A stretch of 64,000 nucleotides of DNA from Allobosea sp. (GTDB lineage Bacteria; Pseudomonadota; Alphaproteobacteria; Rhizobiales; Beijerinckiaceae), in contig NZ_JAUYTP010000068.1 of NCBI RefSeq assembly GCF_030695125.1, forward strand, positions 124,001 through 188,000, in the 5' to 3' direction. Made by a program: the position numbers and the translations under genes. This document shows, piece after piece, positions 1 through 7,637 of this stretch. Positions within the stretch are counted from its first letter, which is position 1; each line of letters opens with the position of its first letter. The notes under the pieces are model-generated. The model ran no database searches, was not told the origin of the DNA, and saw only the letters and a list, made by a program, of their open reading frames with translations.

Positions 1-26
1 ATGAGGGCCCGGGCCAGGAGGAGTTG

Positions 27-44
27 CCGTACCGTACGTTACGG
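27..44. promoter_or_regulatory. Imperfect palindrome, possible repressor operator
   Basis: CCGTACCGTACGTTACGG is symmetric at 16 of 18 positions. It lies about 90 bases past the stop of the leftward 72-residue gene, so it more likely serves a gene left of the window. The CCGTA/TACGG arms resemble TetR-family operators, but no regulator gene is visible. The remainder of positions 1-137 shows nothing else recognisable. Confidence 0.3.
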
Positions 45-137
45 TTCGGCTGGATAGCGTAGCCTGCTCACCTTCGCAAGGGATTTCGTCGTCGCGGGAT
101 CGTGCCTCTCGGCGGCCCGCCGGCTCAGACCGCCACG

Positions 138-356
138 CTACAAACCCGCCGCCTGCTGGCTCGCCATCCGCTGCAGGAAGATCGCCGCAACCGTGAGGAT
201 GAAGCCGGCCCACCATAAAGGCGAGCGCAGGCTCGAGCTGCTGCCGGGGGGCGGCGCCGGGATCTGGCCCCTCACGCGCTGCAGGATCGGCCAGGCGAAA
301 CAGGCCAGCCCGGCGATGCCGAGCCCGAGGGCAATCTGTTCGAGATTCATCGTCAT
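138..356 (-). CDS. Small two-helix membrane protein, third gene of the mazEF operon
   Basis: This 72-residue protein has two hydrophobic segments, roughly residues 6-24 and 48-62, separated by a short linker with a Pro run and a Ser run (PAPPPGSSSS). It belongs to no family I recognise. Its ATG overlaps the mazF stop in an ATGA arrangement (353-356), so it is probably translated by coupling to the toxin. A second in-frame ATG follows two codons later and either could be used. Because the whole operon is mazE-mazF-this gene, the product may be an inner-membrane accessory of the toxin module or a passenger. The overlap supports a real gene; the function is unknown. Confidence 0.6.
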   Translation of the reverse strand: MTMNLEQIALGLGIAGLACFAWPILQRVRGQIPAPPPGSSSSLRSPLWWAGFILTVAAIFLQRMASQQAAGL

Positions 357-709
357 CGAGCACCAGCGAATGCGAGGAGAAGCTGTCGAGCGAGCTGGGT
401 GACGTCATCAGGCAGGCGGCCGGCATAGCGAAACCGCCGGACCCGCCGATCGACCATCCGCGCCTGATCCACCAGAATGGTGCCTGATACGACGCAGCCT
501 TCGGGGATCATCACCTTGGTCGGCCAGGGCACCGAATTCGAGGTGATGGGACAGATCAGGACTCTGCTCGACACGTTGTGCAGCATCGCGTCGGACAGGA
601 CCAGCGCCGGGCGCCGTCCCGACTGCTCGGACCCCAGCACGGGGTCGAGATCGACCCAAAACACGTCGCCCGGCTCAGGCTCCGGGCTTGCGTGGATTGT
701 AGTCGTCAT
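353..709 (-). CDS. mazF: MazF/PemK-family endoribonuclease toxin
   Basis: This 118-residue protein has the usual MazF length. Near the N-terminus it carries the family signature GDVFWVDLDPVLGSEQSGRRPALVLSD, given here only as its key points: GDV, the DLDP turn, and the SEQ-GRRPALV strand that carries the catalytic Arg region. The second conserved strand reads ICPITSN. MazF toxins cleave single-stranded mRNA at short sequences and are neutralised by MazE. The start ATG lies inside the end of mazE (35-bp overlap) and has a GGAAG ribosome site about six bases upstream. That is the normal antitoxin-first, coupled layout. The cut sequence cannot be told from the protein. Confidence 0.88.
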   Translation of the reverse strand: MTTTIHASPEPEPGDVFWVDLDPVLGSEQSGRRPALVLSDAMLHNVSSRVLICPITSNSVPWPTKVMIPEGCVVSGTILVDQARMVDRRVRRFRYAGRLPDDVTQLARQLLLAFAGAR

Positions 710-992
710 AGATCACTTCCGAACCCATATCCCGGCCCCAATCCCAATCGTCCTTGGGCTCGTTCTCAGGCCCGAGGCGCTTGATCTCGGACACGATCCA
801 CTCGAGCGTGATCGGGTCGGGCATGCCATTGAGTTCCCGCACCGACTGGGGACGATTGGGCGCCAGCATCACCGACTGCCCCTCCACGGACACATCGACC
901 GTCATCCCCGGCTTGAGCCCGAGTTGCTCCACCACGGCCTTCGGCAACCGCACCGCGGTGCTGTTGCCCCATTTCGCGACCTGAACCTTCAT
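675..992 (-). CDS. mazE: MazE-like AbrB-fold antitoxin
   Basis: This 105-residue protein opens with an AbrB/SpoVT DNA-binding domain: MKVQVAKWGNSTAVRLPKAV, then a Leu-Gly-Leu-Lys-Pro-Gly turn. This is the classic MazE swapped-hairpin fold, which binds its own promoter. The acidic C-terminal half (about residues 65-105, rich in Asp, Glu and Trp) would be the flexible segment that wraps the toxin. I chose the ATG at 992 because AAGGAG lies about eight bases upstream; the open frame runs further but lacks such a site. The gene follows ilvH on the same strand after about 50 bases, so some read-through from the ilv operon is possible. It is the first gene of mazE-mazF-small membrane protein. Confidence 0.85.
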   Translation of the reverse strand: MKVQVAKWGNSTAVRLPKAVVEQLGLKPGMTVDVSVEGQSVMLAPNRPQSVRELNGMPDPITLEWIVSEIKRLGPENEPKDDWDWGRDMGSEVIYDDYNPRKPGA

Positions 993-1043
993 GGCCTCGC
1001 TCCTTGCCGGATATCCATAGCATCCGGCCCGGATATCCGCCAA

Positions 1044-1583
1044 TCACATCGCCTCGGGGCCGCGGCTCATGGCGGCGATGCCGGTGCGCGAGACCTCGGT
1101 GAGCCCCACCGCCGTCATCAGCTTGATGAAGCGCTCGATCTCCTCGGTGGAGCCGGTCAGCTCGAAGACGAAGGAGGTCAGCGAGGCGTCGAGCGTGCGC
1201 GCGCCAAAGGCGGCAGCCAGCCGCATCGCCTCGACGCGGTGCTCGCCCTTGCCGACGACCTTGACCAGCGCGAGTTCGCGCTCCAGCGCCTCGCCCTGCA
1301 GGGTCAGATCGACGACGCGATGGACCGGCACCAGCCGGTCGAGATGCGCCTTGATCTGGTCGATGACATTGGCGGTGCCCGAGGTCACGACCGTGATGCG
1401 CGAGATATGCGCGTCATGCTCGGTCTCGGACACGGTCAGGCTCTCGATGTTGTAGCCCCGGCCCGAGAACAGCCCGGCGATGCGCGCCAGCACGCCCGGC
1501 TCGTTGTCGACGATGACCGCCAGCGTGTGGCGGGCGACGGGCTGCGCAACGGGCGCGTTGGGATAATGCGACGACGTGTTCAT
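1044..1583 (-). CDS. ilvH: Acetolactate synthase small (regulatory) subunit
   Basis: This is the 179-residue regulatory subunit of acetohydroxyacid synthase, which makes acetolactate or acetohydroxybutyrate for Val, Leu and Ile. After a short polar leader, residues 18-95 form an ACT domain (HTLAVIVDNEPGVLARIAGLF, then GYNIESLTV), the site of valine feedback. The rest is the C-terminal domain with ELALVKV. The length is typical for the family. Its ATG overlaps the stop of the GST gene by ATGA, so translation is coupled. Unusually, it is not adjacent to ilvI: a racemase and a GST gene lie between them in the same leftward operon, which is probably controlled by the attenuator ahead of ilvI. Confidence 0.95.
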   Translation of the reverse strand: MNTSSHYPNAPVAQPVARHTLAVIVDNEPGVLARIAGLFSGRGYNIESLTVSETEHDAHISRITVVTSGTANVIDQIKAHLDRLVPVHRVVDLTLQGEALERELALVKVVGKGEHRVEAMRLAAAFGARTLDASLTSFVFELTGSTEEIERFIKLMTAVGLTEVSRTGIAAMSRGPEAM

Positions 1584-2293
1584 GAGGACGCTCGGCTGCG
1601 ACTGAGGGAGGGACGAAAATCGGTCAGGACGGGCTCGTTTGCCTCGTCCTCGGCCACGATCCAGGGCTCGGCAAACGCGCCGAGCCGCCAGGACTGGAAG
1701 CCTTGCGTCGCCTGCACGGCGTCGCAATAGGCGGCACTGACGGGGTCGAGCGCGATGGAATAGCCCGAGAACCGCGCCGTGACCGGCGCAAACATCGCAT
1801 CCGCTGCCGTGAAGGCCCCGAAGAGAAATGGCCCCTCCCCGCCGAAGCGCTCGCGCGCCTCGCGCCAGATTGCGCTGATCCGCGCGACATCGAAGGCGAC
1901 CTTCGGGCCGCGATCGCGCGCGGCATGCACCCAGGCGAGGTTCATCGGGCAGGCGCCGCGCAAAGCCTGGAAGCCCGCATGCATCTCGGCCGCAACCGAG
2001 CGGGCCATGGCCCGGGCTGCCGGGTCGCGCGGCCAGATCGCCAGATCGGGCCGCATATCGGCGACATGGTCCATGATCGCCAGCGACTCCCAGACCTGGA
2101 TCTCGCCATCGATCAGCGCAGGCACCTTGCCGGCCGGCGTGAAGGCGGACACCGCGCGCTTCCAGTCCGGGTCGTCGAAGGTGCGCCCGAACGGGATCAG
2201 AACCTCCTCGAAGGGGATGCCGAACGCGGTGAGCAGCAGCCAGGGCCGCAGCGACCAGGACGAGTAGTTCTTGTTGGCGATGACCAGCTTCAT
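1580..2293 (-). CDS. Glutathione S-transferase family protein
   Basis: This 237-residue cytosolic GST has an N-terminal thioredoxin fold starting MKLVIANKNYSSWSLRPW; the SSWSLRP stretch is the glutathione-site Ser region. The cis-Pro motif follows (GKVPAL near residue 57), then ES for the gamma-glutamyl contact, and a helical C-terminal domain. The natural substrate is not deducible. Both ends overlap neighbours by ATGA: its start with the stop of the racemase gene and its stop with the ATG of ilvH. It is therefore embedded in the ilv operon. A role in detoxifying reactive intermediates of branched-chain or amino-acid metabolism is speculation. Confidence 0.85.
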   Translation of the reverse strand: MKLVIANKNYSSWSLRPWLLLTAFGIPFEEVLIPFGRTFDDPDWKRAVSAFTPAGKVPALIDGEIQVWESLAIMDHVADMRPDLAIWPRDPAARAMARSVAAEMHAGFQALRGACPMNLAWVHAARDRGPKVAFDVARISAIWREARERFGGEGPFLFGAFTAADAMFAPVTARFSGYSIALDPVSAAYCDAVQATQGFQSWRLGAFAEPWIVAEDEANEPVLTDFRPSLSRSRASS

Positions 2294-3000
2294 GCCGCGC
2301 GGCTCTCCGCCGCGAGCGCGAAATCGAGCGCGGCCGCGACATGCAGCGCCGTCGTGTCGAACACCGGGACAGCGACATCGCGCTGCGAGATCAGCAGGCC
2401 GATCTCGGTGCAGCCGAGGATGACGCCGTCGGCCCCCTGCCCGGCCACGGCAGCGGCGATGATCTCGCAATAGCGCGCTTTCGAGGCAGGCTCGATCCGG
2501 CCGCGGCAGAGCTCCTCATAGATGATGCGGTGGATCTCGGCGCGCTCGGCCTCGCCGGGCACGACCGCGTCGACGCCATGGGCGAGCAGCCGGTCGCGGT
2601 AGAAGCGCTGCTCCATCGTGAAGCGCGTCGCCAGCAGCAGGGGCCGGCGCGAAGGCGTGCGCATCACCGCCTGGGCGGTGACGTCGCCGAGATGCAGGAA
2701 GGGGATGCGCGTCGCCGCGGTGATCTGGTCGGCGAGCTTGTGCATGGTGTTGGTGCACAGCAGGAGGCAGCCCGCACCGGCCCGCTGCAGGCGCCGCGCG
2801 CTCTCGGCCAGCAGCCGACCAGCCGCGTCCCAGTCACCCACCGCCTGCATTTCCGCGACCGGCGAAAAATCAAGCGAATGCAGCAGGATGTCGGCCGAGT
2901 GCAGCCCACCCCGCCGCCCCCGGACGCCCTCGTTGAGCTGCCGGTAATAGACCGCCGTCGATTCCCAGCTCATCCCGCCGATCAGGCCGATGGTCGTCAT
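2290..3000 (-). CDS. Aspartate/glutamate racemase family protein
   Basis: This 236-residue protein is a member of the PLP-independent two-cysteine racemases. It starts MTTIGLIGGMSWESTAVYY, the standard family opening. Both catalytic cysteines are present: LLLCTNTMHK (about residue 82) and ILGCTEIGLL (about residue 192). It resembles the YgeA-like amino-acid racemases more than MurI. The start at 3000 has a GGGAGGG ribosome site. The reading frame extends further upstream, but only through a palindromic intergenic repeat. The stop overlaps the GST start. Its position between ilvI and ilvH is unusual; the substrate is uncertain and could be Asp, Glu or another amino acid. Confidence 0.85.
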   Translation of the reverse strand: MTTIGLIGGMSWESTAVYYRQLNEGVRGRRGGLHSADILLHSLDFSPVAEMQAVGDWDAAGRLLAESARRLQRAGAGCLLLCTNTMHKLADQITAATRIPFLHLGDVTAQAVMRTPSRRPLLLATRFTMEQRFYRDRLLAHGVDAVVPGEAERAEIHRIIYEELCRGRIEPASKARYCEIIAAAVAGQGADGVILGCTEIGLLISQRDVAVPVFDTTALHVAAALDFALAAESRAA

Positions 3001-3027
3001 GGTATCCCTCCCCCGCCACGCCAGCCT

Positions 3028-3116
3028 CGTCATTCTCGGGCCTGACCCGAGAATCCCGCGCAGGATGAAACAACCCATCCGGCCTGAGATGCTCGGGTCA
3101 GGCCCGAGCATGACGG
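3028..3116. repeat. Palindromic intergenic repeat, family B copy 1
   Basis: The element begins CGTCATTCTCGGGCCTGACC and ends with the inverted version CTCGGGTCAGGCCCGAGCATGACGG, given by its key parts GGGTCAGGCCCGAG and CATGACG. Each half also contains its own inverted repeat (CTCGGG...CCCGAG). A related copy lies at 37943-38030. It fills almost the whole space between the racemase gene and ilvI. The transcript through it would fold strongly and could change expression downstream of ilvI. Confidence 0.75.
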
Positions 3117-3123
3117 TGAGGCG

Positions 3124-4887
3124 TCACACCAGCTGCTTGCCCTTGGCGTCGATGATCTCGCCGGTGTCGCCCTCGAAATCGGGCAGGATCATCTCGTTAT
3201 GAGCCTTGCCCGACGGGATCATCGGGAAGCAGTTCTCCTGCTTGGCGACGAGGCAGTCGAAGATGACGGGCTTGGGCGTCTCGATCATCTCCATGATCGC
3301 GTCGTCGAGCGAGGCCGGATCCGAGCAGCGGATGCCGTGCCCGCCAAAGGCCTCGGCCAGCTTCACGAAATCGGGCAGGGATTCCGAATAGCTCTCGGAA
3401 TAGCGGCCACCATGCAGGAGTTCCTGCCACTGCCGCACCATGCCCATATACTCGTTGTTGAGGATGAAGATCTTGACCGGCAGCCGGTACTGCACCGCCG
3501 TCGACATCTCCTGCATGTTCATCAGGATCGAGGCTTCGCCGGCGATGTCGATGACGAGCGCCTTGGGATGCTTCATCTGGACGCCGATGGCGGCCGGCAG
3601 GCCGTAGCCCATCGTCCCCAGGCCGCCCGACGTCATCCAGCGGTTGGGCTCCTCGAAGCGGTAGTACTGCGCAGCCCACATCTGGTGCTGGCCGACCTCG
3701 GTGGTGATGTAGGTGTCGCGGTTCTTGGTCAGCTCATAGAGCCGCTCGATCGCATATTGCGGCTTGATGACCGATCCGGACTGCTTGTAGGCGAGGCTCT
3801 GGCGCGCGCGCCAGCCATCGATCTGCGTCCACCAAGCGGTCAGCGCGGTCTTGTCGATCTGGGGCGAAGTCTCGCGCCAGACGCGGACCATGTCCTCGAG
3901 CACATGGGCGCAGTCGCCGACGATGCCGATGTCGACCTTGACCGTCTTGTTGATCGAGGATGGATCGATGTCGACATGGATCTTCCGCGAGCGCGGCGAG
4001 AATCCGTCCAGGCGGCCGGTGATGCGGTCGTCGAAGCGCGCACCGATATTGATCATGACGTCGCAGTCATGCATCGCGAGATTGGCCTCGTAGGTGCCGT
4101 GCATGCCGAGCATGCCGAGCCACTGCTTGTCGGCGGCGGGATAAGCGCCGAGCCCCATCAGCGTCGAGGTCACCGGGAAACCGGTCAGCCGCACGAGTTC
4201 GCGCAGCAGCGCCGAGGCGTGCGGGCCGGCATTGATGACGCCGCCACCGGTGTAGAACACCGGCTTCTTCGCCTTCGCCATCAGTTCGACCGCCGCCCTG
4301 ATCTTGTTCAGGTCACCCTTGACGGTCGGGCGATAGGTCTTGTGCTGGTTGTCGCGCGGCCGGCTGTAGAGCCCGGTGGCGAACTGGATGTCCTTGGGGA
4401 TGTCGATGACGACCGGCCCCGGTCGGCCATTGGCGGCGACGAAGAAGGCCTCGTGCAGGATGCGCGGCAGGTCCGCGATGCTCTTCACCAGGTAGTTGTG
4501 CTTGGTGCAGGAGCGCGTGATGCCGACCGTGTCGCATTCCTGGAAGGCGTCCGAGCCGATCAGATGCGTCGGCACCTGGCCAGTGATGACGACGAGCGGG
4601 ATCGAATCCAGCAGCGCGTCGGTCAGGCCGGTGACCGCATTGGTCGCACCGGGGCCCGAGGTGACGAGAACGCAGCCGACCTTGCCGGCCGTCGAACGGG
4701 CATAGCCCTCGGCGGCATGGACCGCACCCTGCTCGTGGCGGACGAGAATGTGCTTGACCTTCTCCTGCTGGAACAGCGCGTCGTAGATCGGCAGCACGGC
4801 GCCTCCGGGGTAGCCGAACAGATGTTCGACGCCCTGATCCTGAAGCGCGCGGACGACCATTTCGGCACCGGTCATCATCTCGCTCAT
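3124..4887 (-). CDS. ilvI: Acetolactate synthase large (catalytic) subunit
   Basis: This 587-residue thiamine-diphosphate enzyme is the catalytic subunit of acetohydroxyacid synthase. The N-terminal PYR domain has the [12 protein letters not shown] motif and the catalytic Glu in [15 protein letters not shown]. The central domain binds FAD. The C-terminal PP domain has [15 protein letters not shown] and the metal motif [11 protein letters not shown]...NNEYMG. In that motif the usual GDGSF reads GEAS, a common variant worth noting. The open frame extends to 4965, but I place the start at 4887, which has a GGAGAG ribosome site; the extension runs through the terminator hairpin. The gene heads the operon ilvI, racemase, GST, ilvH and is preceded by a leader peptide and attenuator. 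Confidence 0.95.
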   Translation of the reverse strand: MSEMMTGAEMVVRALQDQGVEHLFGYPGGAVLPIYDALFQQEKVKHILVRHEQGAVHAAEGYARSTAGKVGCVLVTSGPGATNAVTGLTDALLDSIPLVVITGQVPTHLIGSDAFQECDTVGITRSCTKHNYLVKSIADLPRILHEAFFVAANGRPGPVVIDIPKDIQFATGLYSRPRDNQHKTYRPTVKGDLNKIRAAVELMAKAKKPVFYTGGGVINAGPHASALLRELVRLTGFPVTSTLMGLGAYPAADKQWLGMLGMHGTYEANLAMHDCDVMINIGARFDDRITGRLDGFSPRSRKIHVDIDPSSINKTVKVDIGIVGDCAHVLEDMVRVWRETSPQIDKTALTAWWTQIDGWRARQSLAYKQSGSVIKPQYAIERLYELTKNRDTYITTEVGQHQMWAAQYYRFEEPNRWMTSGGLGTMGYGLPAAIGVQMKHPKALVIDIAGEASILMNMQEMSTAVQYRLPVKIFILNNEYMGMVRQWQELLHGGRYSESYSESLPDFVKLAEAFGGHGIRCSDPASLDDAIMEMIETPKPVIFDCLVAKQENCFPMIPSGKAHNEMILPDFEGDTGEIIDAKGKQLV

Positions 4888-4934
4888 AACGCTCTCCTGC
4901 GGCAGTTTGGTGGGATAGGGGGTCGAAAACGGGC

Positions 4935-4959
4935 AATAAAAAAGGCCCTCGAAGGGCCT
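4935..4959 (-). terminator. Rho-independent attenuator terminator ahead of ilvI
   Basis: Read on the minus strand, AGGCCCT-TCG-AGGGCCT forms a perfect 7-bp stem followed by TTTTTATT. It lies between the leader peptide and the ilvI start, about 50 bases before the ATG, so it can only act by premature termination. AGGGGCC at 5003-5009 can pair with its 5' arm (GGCCCTT, one G-U) and would prevent the stem. Confidence 0.8.
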
Positions 4960-5007
4960 GGACATGCGCTGGCGTCGGGAAGACGCGGTTCCATCAAGAA
5001 CCGGCCC

Positions 5008-5043
5008 CTACCAGCGCACCCCTACGATAATAAGCTTGCGCAT
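5008..5043 (-). CDS. Leader peptide MRKLIIVGVRW of the ilvI operon
   Basis: This 11-codon frame reads MRKLIIVGVRW and ends in TAG. Five of its eleven residues are the pathway end products Leu, Ile, Ile, Val and Val, as in known ilv attenuation leaders. AAAGGG lies about ten bases before the ATG. The last codons (TGCGCTGG, 5011-5018) are complementary to CCAGCGCA at 4965-4972, so a ribosome stalled in the leader would change the fold of the RNA. A further 6-bp hairpin CGGTTC/GAACCG (4986-5003) follows. The downstream terminator completes the design. Function is inferred from composition and layout; the peptide itself is probably only a sensor. Confidence 0.75.
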   Translation of the reverse strand: MRKLIIVGVRW

Positions 5044-5073
5044 CGCGCTTCGACCCTTTGCGAATGTTGCGTC

Positions 5074-5102
5074 ACGCTAGTCGACGGCTGCCCGGCGGTC
5101 AA
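5074..5102 (-). promoter_or_regulatory. Probable sigma-70-type promoter of the ilvI leader
   Basis: On the minus strand, TTGACC (5097-5102) and TAGCGT (5074-5079) are separated by exactly 17 bases. The predicted start near 5067 gives about 24 bases before the leader-peptide ATG at 5043. The rest of the 4888-5219 gap holds the leader, the attenuator and the start region of the rightward cyclase gene. Confidence 0.55.
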
Positions 5103-5219
5103 GGGTTAAGGCCCGCCCGCGCGCGACGCCCCCAGCGGATCGGGTAAAAGCCGTTCCGCAACGGAACACTTTATCAACGACGTGTTGCTAGCGTTCATCG
5201 CCAGAGCCTCGAGACGAGA

Positions 5220-6680
5220 ATGTATCAGGAAGTTCACACGGAGAACATCGAGGCCCGTGCCCATGCGGCAGAGGTGGCCGAGTTGTTGGAGCGCTTCAGA
5301 CGAAGCGCGCAGGGCCCGGCTGGCGTGCCCTATGAGGACTTTTGCAACGAGGTGATGGCGGATTTCGGCGCGGATCTCATGATCCTGGCGCCGACCGGCG
5401 ATGGCGACTATCTGCACGTCCATTACGGGCGCGAGATCGTGCGCTACGCCGGTGGCAGCCGCATGGGCGAGCGCGTCTCGACGATGACGCCCCAGGTGGC
5501 ACGCTTTACCATCGCCTGTTGCGACCGGGCTCTCGCCGACGGGAAGCCCAGCTACACCATCCATCGGTCGCTCAAGACGGTGCGGGTCTGCCTTTGGGAA
5601 AGGCTGGTCATGCCGGCGACCTCCCGCGACGGCGGCCGCTTCCTGCTTGTCTTCAGCCGGCCGCTCCAGTTTCGCGAGGAGCTGCTGACCACCGTGCTCG
5701 ACACCTCGCCCTCCGGCATCGTGGCGCTGCGTGCGATCCGTGACCATGAGGGGCATATCGAACGCACGGTGATCATCACCGCCAACCGCCGCGCCGCGGC
5801 CCTGGCCGGTTGCGAGGGTGAGGGCCTGCTCGACAGCGACGCCCAGGTCAGCCTGCCCTTTCTGGCCGAGGCCACCGTCTGGCGGCGCTGCCTCTATGCG
5901 ATCGAGCTGCGCCGCACCGACATGATCGAGGCCAGCTTCACCTCGGACGGGCGGACGATATGGCTGCAGATCGCGGTCGCACCGCTGGGTGACGGGCTGG
6001 TCCTGACCATCACCGACATCTCCGATCTGATCGTCGCCAACCAGACCCTGCAGAGCCGCGCCGCGACGCTGGCGCTGGAGATCGGCCGCGAGCGCGCCAC
6101 CCGTCGCGCGCTTTCCCAGGAGATCGGCCAGCGCGAGGAGCGTGAACAGGAGCTGCGCCGCCTCGCCGAGACCGATCCCCTGACGGCGTTGCTGAACCGC
6201 CGGTCCTTCACCGAAAAGGCTCATGCCGCCATCCATGCCTGCGAGGCGGCCGGCACCGACATCTCGCTCATCGTCGTCGACCTCGATCATTTCAAGGCGG
6301 TCAACGACAGTTTCGGCCATCCGGCGGGCGATGCCGTGATCCGCGCCTTCGCCGATCTCCTGCTGGGCCAGGTCCGCAACGAGCGCGACCTGGTGGGCCG
6401 CTTCGGCGGCGAGGAATTCGCCATCCTGCTGCCGGGCGCCGATCTCGAAGCCGCGCTGCGCATCGCCCTGCGCATCCAGGACATTCTGGCCTCCCGCCGC
6501 TTGCCGGTGTCAGAGACCCTCGCGCTGCAGGTCTCGGCCAGCCTCGGCATCGCCACCCACCAGAAGCGGGAAACCCTGTCGGCTTTGATCGAACGCGCCG
6601 ACAAGGCGCTTTACCGCGCCAAGCACGATGGCCGTCGCTGCATCCGCATCGCCGACCCCGACCTGTCGGTCGCCGCCTGA
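5220..6680 (+). CDS. GGDEF-domain diguanylate cyclase
   Basis: This 486-residue protein makes cyclic di-GMP from two GTP. Residues 30-150 look like a GAF-type sensor (DLMILAPTGDGDYLHVHYG), 150-270 look like a PAS domain ending LVLTITDISDL, 271-312 form a coiled-coil linker, and 313-480 are the GGDEF domain with DPLTALLNRRSF and the active-site loop GGEEF at 396-400. The product-inhibition I-site RxxD, expected five residues before the loop, is replaced by NERD (387-390), so feedback may be weakened. There is no transmembrane segment, so the protein should be cytosolic. It stands alone between the ilv region and convergent miaA. The ribosome site before the ATG is weak. Confidence 0.9.
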   Translation: MYQEVHTENIEARAHAAEVAELLERFRRSAQGPAGVPYEDFCNEVMADFGADLMILAPTGDGDYLHVHYGREIVRYAGGSRMGERVSTMTPQVARFTIACCDRALADGKPSYTIHRSLKTVRVCLWERLVMPATSRDGGRFLLVFSRPLQFREELLTTVLDTSPSGIVALRAIRDHEGHIERTVIITANRRAAALAGCEGEGLLDSDAQVSLPFLAEATVWRRCLYAIELRRTDMIEASFTSDGRTIWLQIAVAPLGDGLVLTITDISDLIVANQTLQSRAATLALEIGRERATRRALSQEIGQREEREQELRRLAETDPLTALLNRRSFTEKAHAAIHACEAAGTDISLIVVDLDHFKAVNDSFGHPAGDAVIRAFADLLLGQVRNERDLVGRFGGEEFAILLPGADLEAALRIALRIQDILASRRLPVSETLALQVSASLGIATHQKRETLSALIERADKALYRAKHDGRRCIRIADPDLSVAA

Positions 6681-6684
6681 GGCC

Positions 6685-7620
6685 TCAGACGCCGGCGTCG
6701 AGCGCGCGCAGCGCGACATCGCGCGCCTCTTCGGGGGCGACCGCGAGCCAACCCGGCATCTGGTGGCGAAACCAGGTGACCTGGCGCTTGGCATAGGCCC
6801 GCGTATCGGCCTGGCCGCGGGCGATCGCCTCATCCAGCCTGAGCCGGCCGTCGAGATGGGCGATCAGCCCCGGCACGCCATGGGCCCGCATCACCGGCAG
6901 CAGCGGGTCGAGCCGGCGTTCGCGCAGGGCCGCGACCTCGTCCAGCGCGCCCTGCGCCATCATCGCCTCAAAGCGCCTGTCGATGCGCTGGCGGACCTCG
7001 TCCCGCTCGGGCGCGACGAACAGCTTGAGCATCGGGGCGCCATCGAGCGGCCCGGGATGGCGTTCCCCCTGGAAGCTCGCGATCGAACGGCCGGTCGCGA
7101 TGAACACCTCGAGCGCCCGCATGATCCGCATCCTGTCGGCCGGCTTCAGCCGCTCGGCCATCTCCGGGTCGCACCGGCCGAGTTCGGCATGCAGGACGAG
7201 CGTGTCCTGGTCGGCGACGCGCTCGCGGAAGGCCGTCCGAACGTCCTCCGGCACAGGCGGGATCGCCGAAAAACCGTCGGTCAGCGCCTTGAAATACAGC
7301 CCCGTGCCGCCAACCAGCACCGGCACGCCGCCGGTCCCCGCGATCTCCGCCAGCACGGCCTCGACATCGGCGACATAGCGCATGGCCGAGTAGTTCACCG
7401 CCCCGTCGACATGGCCGTAGAGCCGATGCGGCACCGTCGCCTCCTCGGCCATCGTCGGACGGGCCGTGAGCACCCGCAGATCGCCATAGACCTGCATCGA
7501 ATCGGCGTTGACGACCGTGCCGCCCAGCGCCCGCGCGATCGCGATGGCCAGCGCCGACTTGCCGCTGGCGGTCGGACCTGCGATGAGCACCGCCCTGATC
7601 CCCTGCGTTGCTCCCGTCAC
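6685..7620 (-). CDS. miaA: tRNA dimethylallyltransferase
   Basis: This 311-residue enzyme transfers dimethylallyl from its diphosphate to A37 of tRNAs reading UNN codons. The motifs are the P-loop GPTASGKS near the N-terminus, then DSMQVYGDL, the [10 protein letters not shown] strand, and [13 protein letters not shown] near the C-terminus. The frame is open upstream to 7833, but that part overlaps serB on the other strand. I place the start at the GTG of 7620, which puts the P-loop at the normal distance. That leaves only 17 bases to the divergent serB start, so the promoter must lie inside serB. The stop is four bases from that of the convergent cyclase gene. Confidence 0.93.
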   Translation of the reverse strand: MTGATQGIRAVLIAGPTASGKSALAIAIARALGGTVVNADSMQVYGDLRVLTARPTMAEEATVPHRLYGHVDGAVNYSAMRYVADVEAVLAEIAGTGGVPVLVGGTGLYFKALTDGFSAIPPVPEDVRTAFRERVADQDTLVLHAELGRCDPEMAERLKPADRMRIMRALEVFIATGRSIASFQGERHPGPLDGAPMLKLFVAPERDEVRQRIDRRFEAMMAQGALDEVAALRERRLDPLLPVMRAHGVPGLIAHLDGRLRLDEAIARGQADTRAYAKRQVTWFRHQMPGWLAVAPEEARDVALRALDAGV

Positions 7621-7637
7621 CTGACCAGGCCCTTCCC

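Noticed and set aside
1044-2378. A 444-codon frame joining sequence upstream to ilvH.
   Set aside because: Only its last 179 codons are IlvH; the first part is the wrong frame of the GST gene. Not a fusion.
4888-4965. A 26-codon N-terminal extension of the ilvI frame.
   Set aside because: It runs through the terminator hairpin and T run and is absent from the enzyme family; the ATG at 4887 has the ribosome site.
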